Origin: CAYYKK01 sp964467935
GTDB taxonomy: Bacteria > Myxococcota_A > Polyangia > Polyangiales > Polyangiaceae
Direction of reading: 5' to 3'
NCBI GenBank assembly: GCA_964467935.1
Contig: CAYYKK010000088.1
Coordinates: 1-24,228 of the forward strand
DNA: 24,228 nucleotides
Both the position numbers and the translations under genes were made by a program. Positions 23,634-24,228 of the stretch are shown piece by piece (the stretch's first letter is position 1; every line of letters starts with the position of its first letter). A model generated the notes under the pieces. The model was not told the DNA's origin, made no database searches, and saw only the letters and a list, made by a program, of their open reading frames with translations.

Positions 23634-24228
23634 TCACGCGCCCGCCGGGAACTCGACGCCCTGCGCGAGCGGGAGCGAGTCGCCGTAGTTCACGGTGCAG
23701 GTCTGCCGGCGCATGTAGGCCTTCCAGCTGTCCGAGCCGCTCTCGCGGCCGCCGCCCGTCTCCTTCTCGCCGCCGAAGGCGCCGCCGATCTCGGCGCCGC
23801 TCGTGCCGATGTTCACGTTCGCGATGCCGCAGTCGCTCCCGGCGGCGGAGAGGAACCGCTCGGCGGCGCGCACGCTGTCGGTGAAGAGCGCGCTCGAGAG
23901 CCCCTGCGAGACGGCGTTGTTCGCCGCGATCGCCTCCTCGATCGAGCGGACCGAGAACACGTAGAGGATCGGCGCGAACGTCTCCTCCCAGGCGATGGGG
24001 AAGCGATCGTGGCGGCCGGCGCGCACGATGGTGGGCTCGACGAAGTGACCGGGGCCGGGGAGCGTCTTGCCGCCGCACACGATCTCGCCGGGCGAGCACG
24101 AGGTCGCGCACGTTCCGTCGTTGCAGACCTTGCCGGTGTCGCACGTGGTTCCGCATCCGCCGCAGTTCTTCGGGTCGACTTGTGTGTCGACGCAGCGCGC
24201 GCCGCAGCTCACGGTTCCCGTTCCGCAT
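23634..24228 (-). CDS. In-frame fusion of a Cys-rich module with the C-terminal part of an ALDH7-type aldehyde dehydrogenase (cut by window edge)
   Basis: The open frame runs off the right edge. About the first 50 visible residues are a secreted-type Cys-rich repeat (SCGARCVDTQ, NCGGCGTTC, VCNDGTCATSC). From GEIVCGGK (about 24089-24066) onward it is the last 145 or so residues of an ALDH7-family enzyme (aminoadipate-semialdehyde/piperideine-6-carboxylate dehydrogenase type): HFVEPTIV, ETFAPILYVF, NNAVSQGLSSALFT, SDCGIANVNIGTSGAEIGG, GGEKETGGGRESGSD, YMRRQTCTVNYG, PLAQGVEFP. The NAD-binding and catalytic Cys/Glu region, about two thirds of the enzyme, is absent. As it stands it cannot be an active dehydrogenase. 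Either a genuine fusion, a recombination product or an assembly joint would explain it. The ALDH7 assignment of the C-terminal part is secure. Confidence 0.85.
   Translation of the reverse strand, partial: CGTGTVSCGARCVDTQVDPKNCGGCGTTCDTGKVCNDGTCATSCSPGEIVCGGKTLPGPGHFVEPTIVRAGRHDRFPIAWEETFAPILYVFSVRSIEEAIAANNAVSQGLSSALFTDSVRAAERFLSAAGSDCGIANVNIGTSGAEIGGAFGGEKETGGGRESGSDSWKAYMRRQTCTVNYGDSLPLAQGVEFPAGA
24066..24089 (-). other. Junction between Cys-rich module and ALDH7 fragment
   Basis: The eight codons for GEIVCGGK fit both families: Cys-rich repeats often read CSPGE..CGG before the next cysteine block, and ALDH7 proteins read GG..V.GGK before GP.FVEPT. The switch of homology must fall inside these 24 bases or immediately beside them. 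Confidence 0.6.

Noticed and set aside
1..24228. A defence system, biosynthetic cluster, CRISPR array, mobile element, tRNA or rRNA
   Set aside because: No repeats with regular spacing, transposase, integrase, nuclease or megasynthase motifs, and no tRNA-like cloverleaf or rRNA stretch were found on reading both strands.

Overview
The window is a GC-rich, densely coding piece of a bacterial chromosome, most likely from a myxobacterium-like member of Myxococcota (Polyangia-type). The reasons are a strong G/C preference in third codon positions, several secreted lipoproteins with Gly/Ser/Thr-rich linkers after the lipobox, Cys-rich CGGCG-type modules, and a Ser/Thr kinase-like protein with a Pro/Ala/Ser-rich tail around one membrane segment. 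No rRNA, tRNA, CRISPR array, transposase or phage gene was seen. No gap between genes exceeds about 220 bases. Both window edges cut genes: nadB on the left and a fused open frame on the right.

Layout, left to right. 1-2055 (minus): a coiled-coil/Pro-rich protein of unknown function followed by the 5' part of nadB (NAD synthesis). 2270-4092 (plus): etfB-etfA, the electron-transfer flavoprotein. 4260-5012 (plus): an orphan 2-oxoglutarate/Fe(II) oxygenase. 5035-7647 (minus): a small unknown protein behind a sigma-54-like promoter, then a HEAT-repeat lipoprotein. 7769-9457 (plus): a fused FTCD enzyme of histidine/folate C1 metabolism. 9461-12068 (minus): two secreted lipoproteins, one SGNH-hydrolase-like and one sialidase/BNR-like. 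12225-14857 (minus): boxB-boxA, the aerobic benzoyl-CoA epoxidase and its reductase, divergent from a TesB-type acyl-CoA thioesterase (15043-15915, plus). 15924-18712 (minus): a predicted pseudokinase translationally coupled to an aldo/keto reductase. 18809-21643 (minus): a large two-haem beta-propeller lipoprotein, divergent from a LysR regulator (21815-22729, plus). 22792-23613 (plus): a small unknown lipoprotein carrying an AT-rich perfect palindrome inside its coding sequence. 23634-24228 (minus): the C-terminal part of an ALDH7-type aldehyde dehydrogenase joined in frame to a Cys-rich extracellular module.

Functional links. BoxAB, the thioesterase and possibly ETF fit aromatic or acyl-CoA catabolism, but boxC, boxD and benzoate-CoA ligase are not in the window. 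The cytochrome lipoprotein and LysR form a classic divergent regulator-target pair with a T-N11-A dyad. The pseudokinase and aldo/keto reductase share a TGATG overlap and are very likely made together.

The observations most worth a second look are: the kinase-like protein lacking both catalytic aspartates (HRN and EFG instead of HRD and DFG); the in-frame Cys-rich/ALDH chimera at the right edge (real fusion, recombination or misassembly); the 25-bp AT-rich palindrome inside a GC-rich gene; and a recurring TA-N3-T box 6-10 bases before start codons, which suggests leaderless transcripts.
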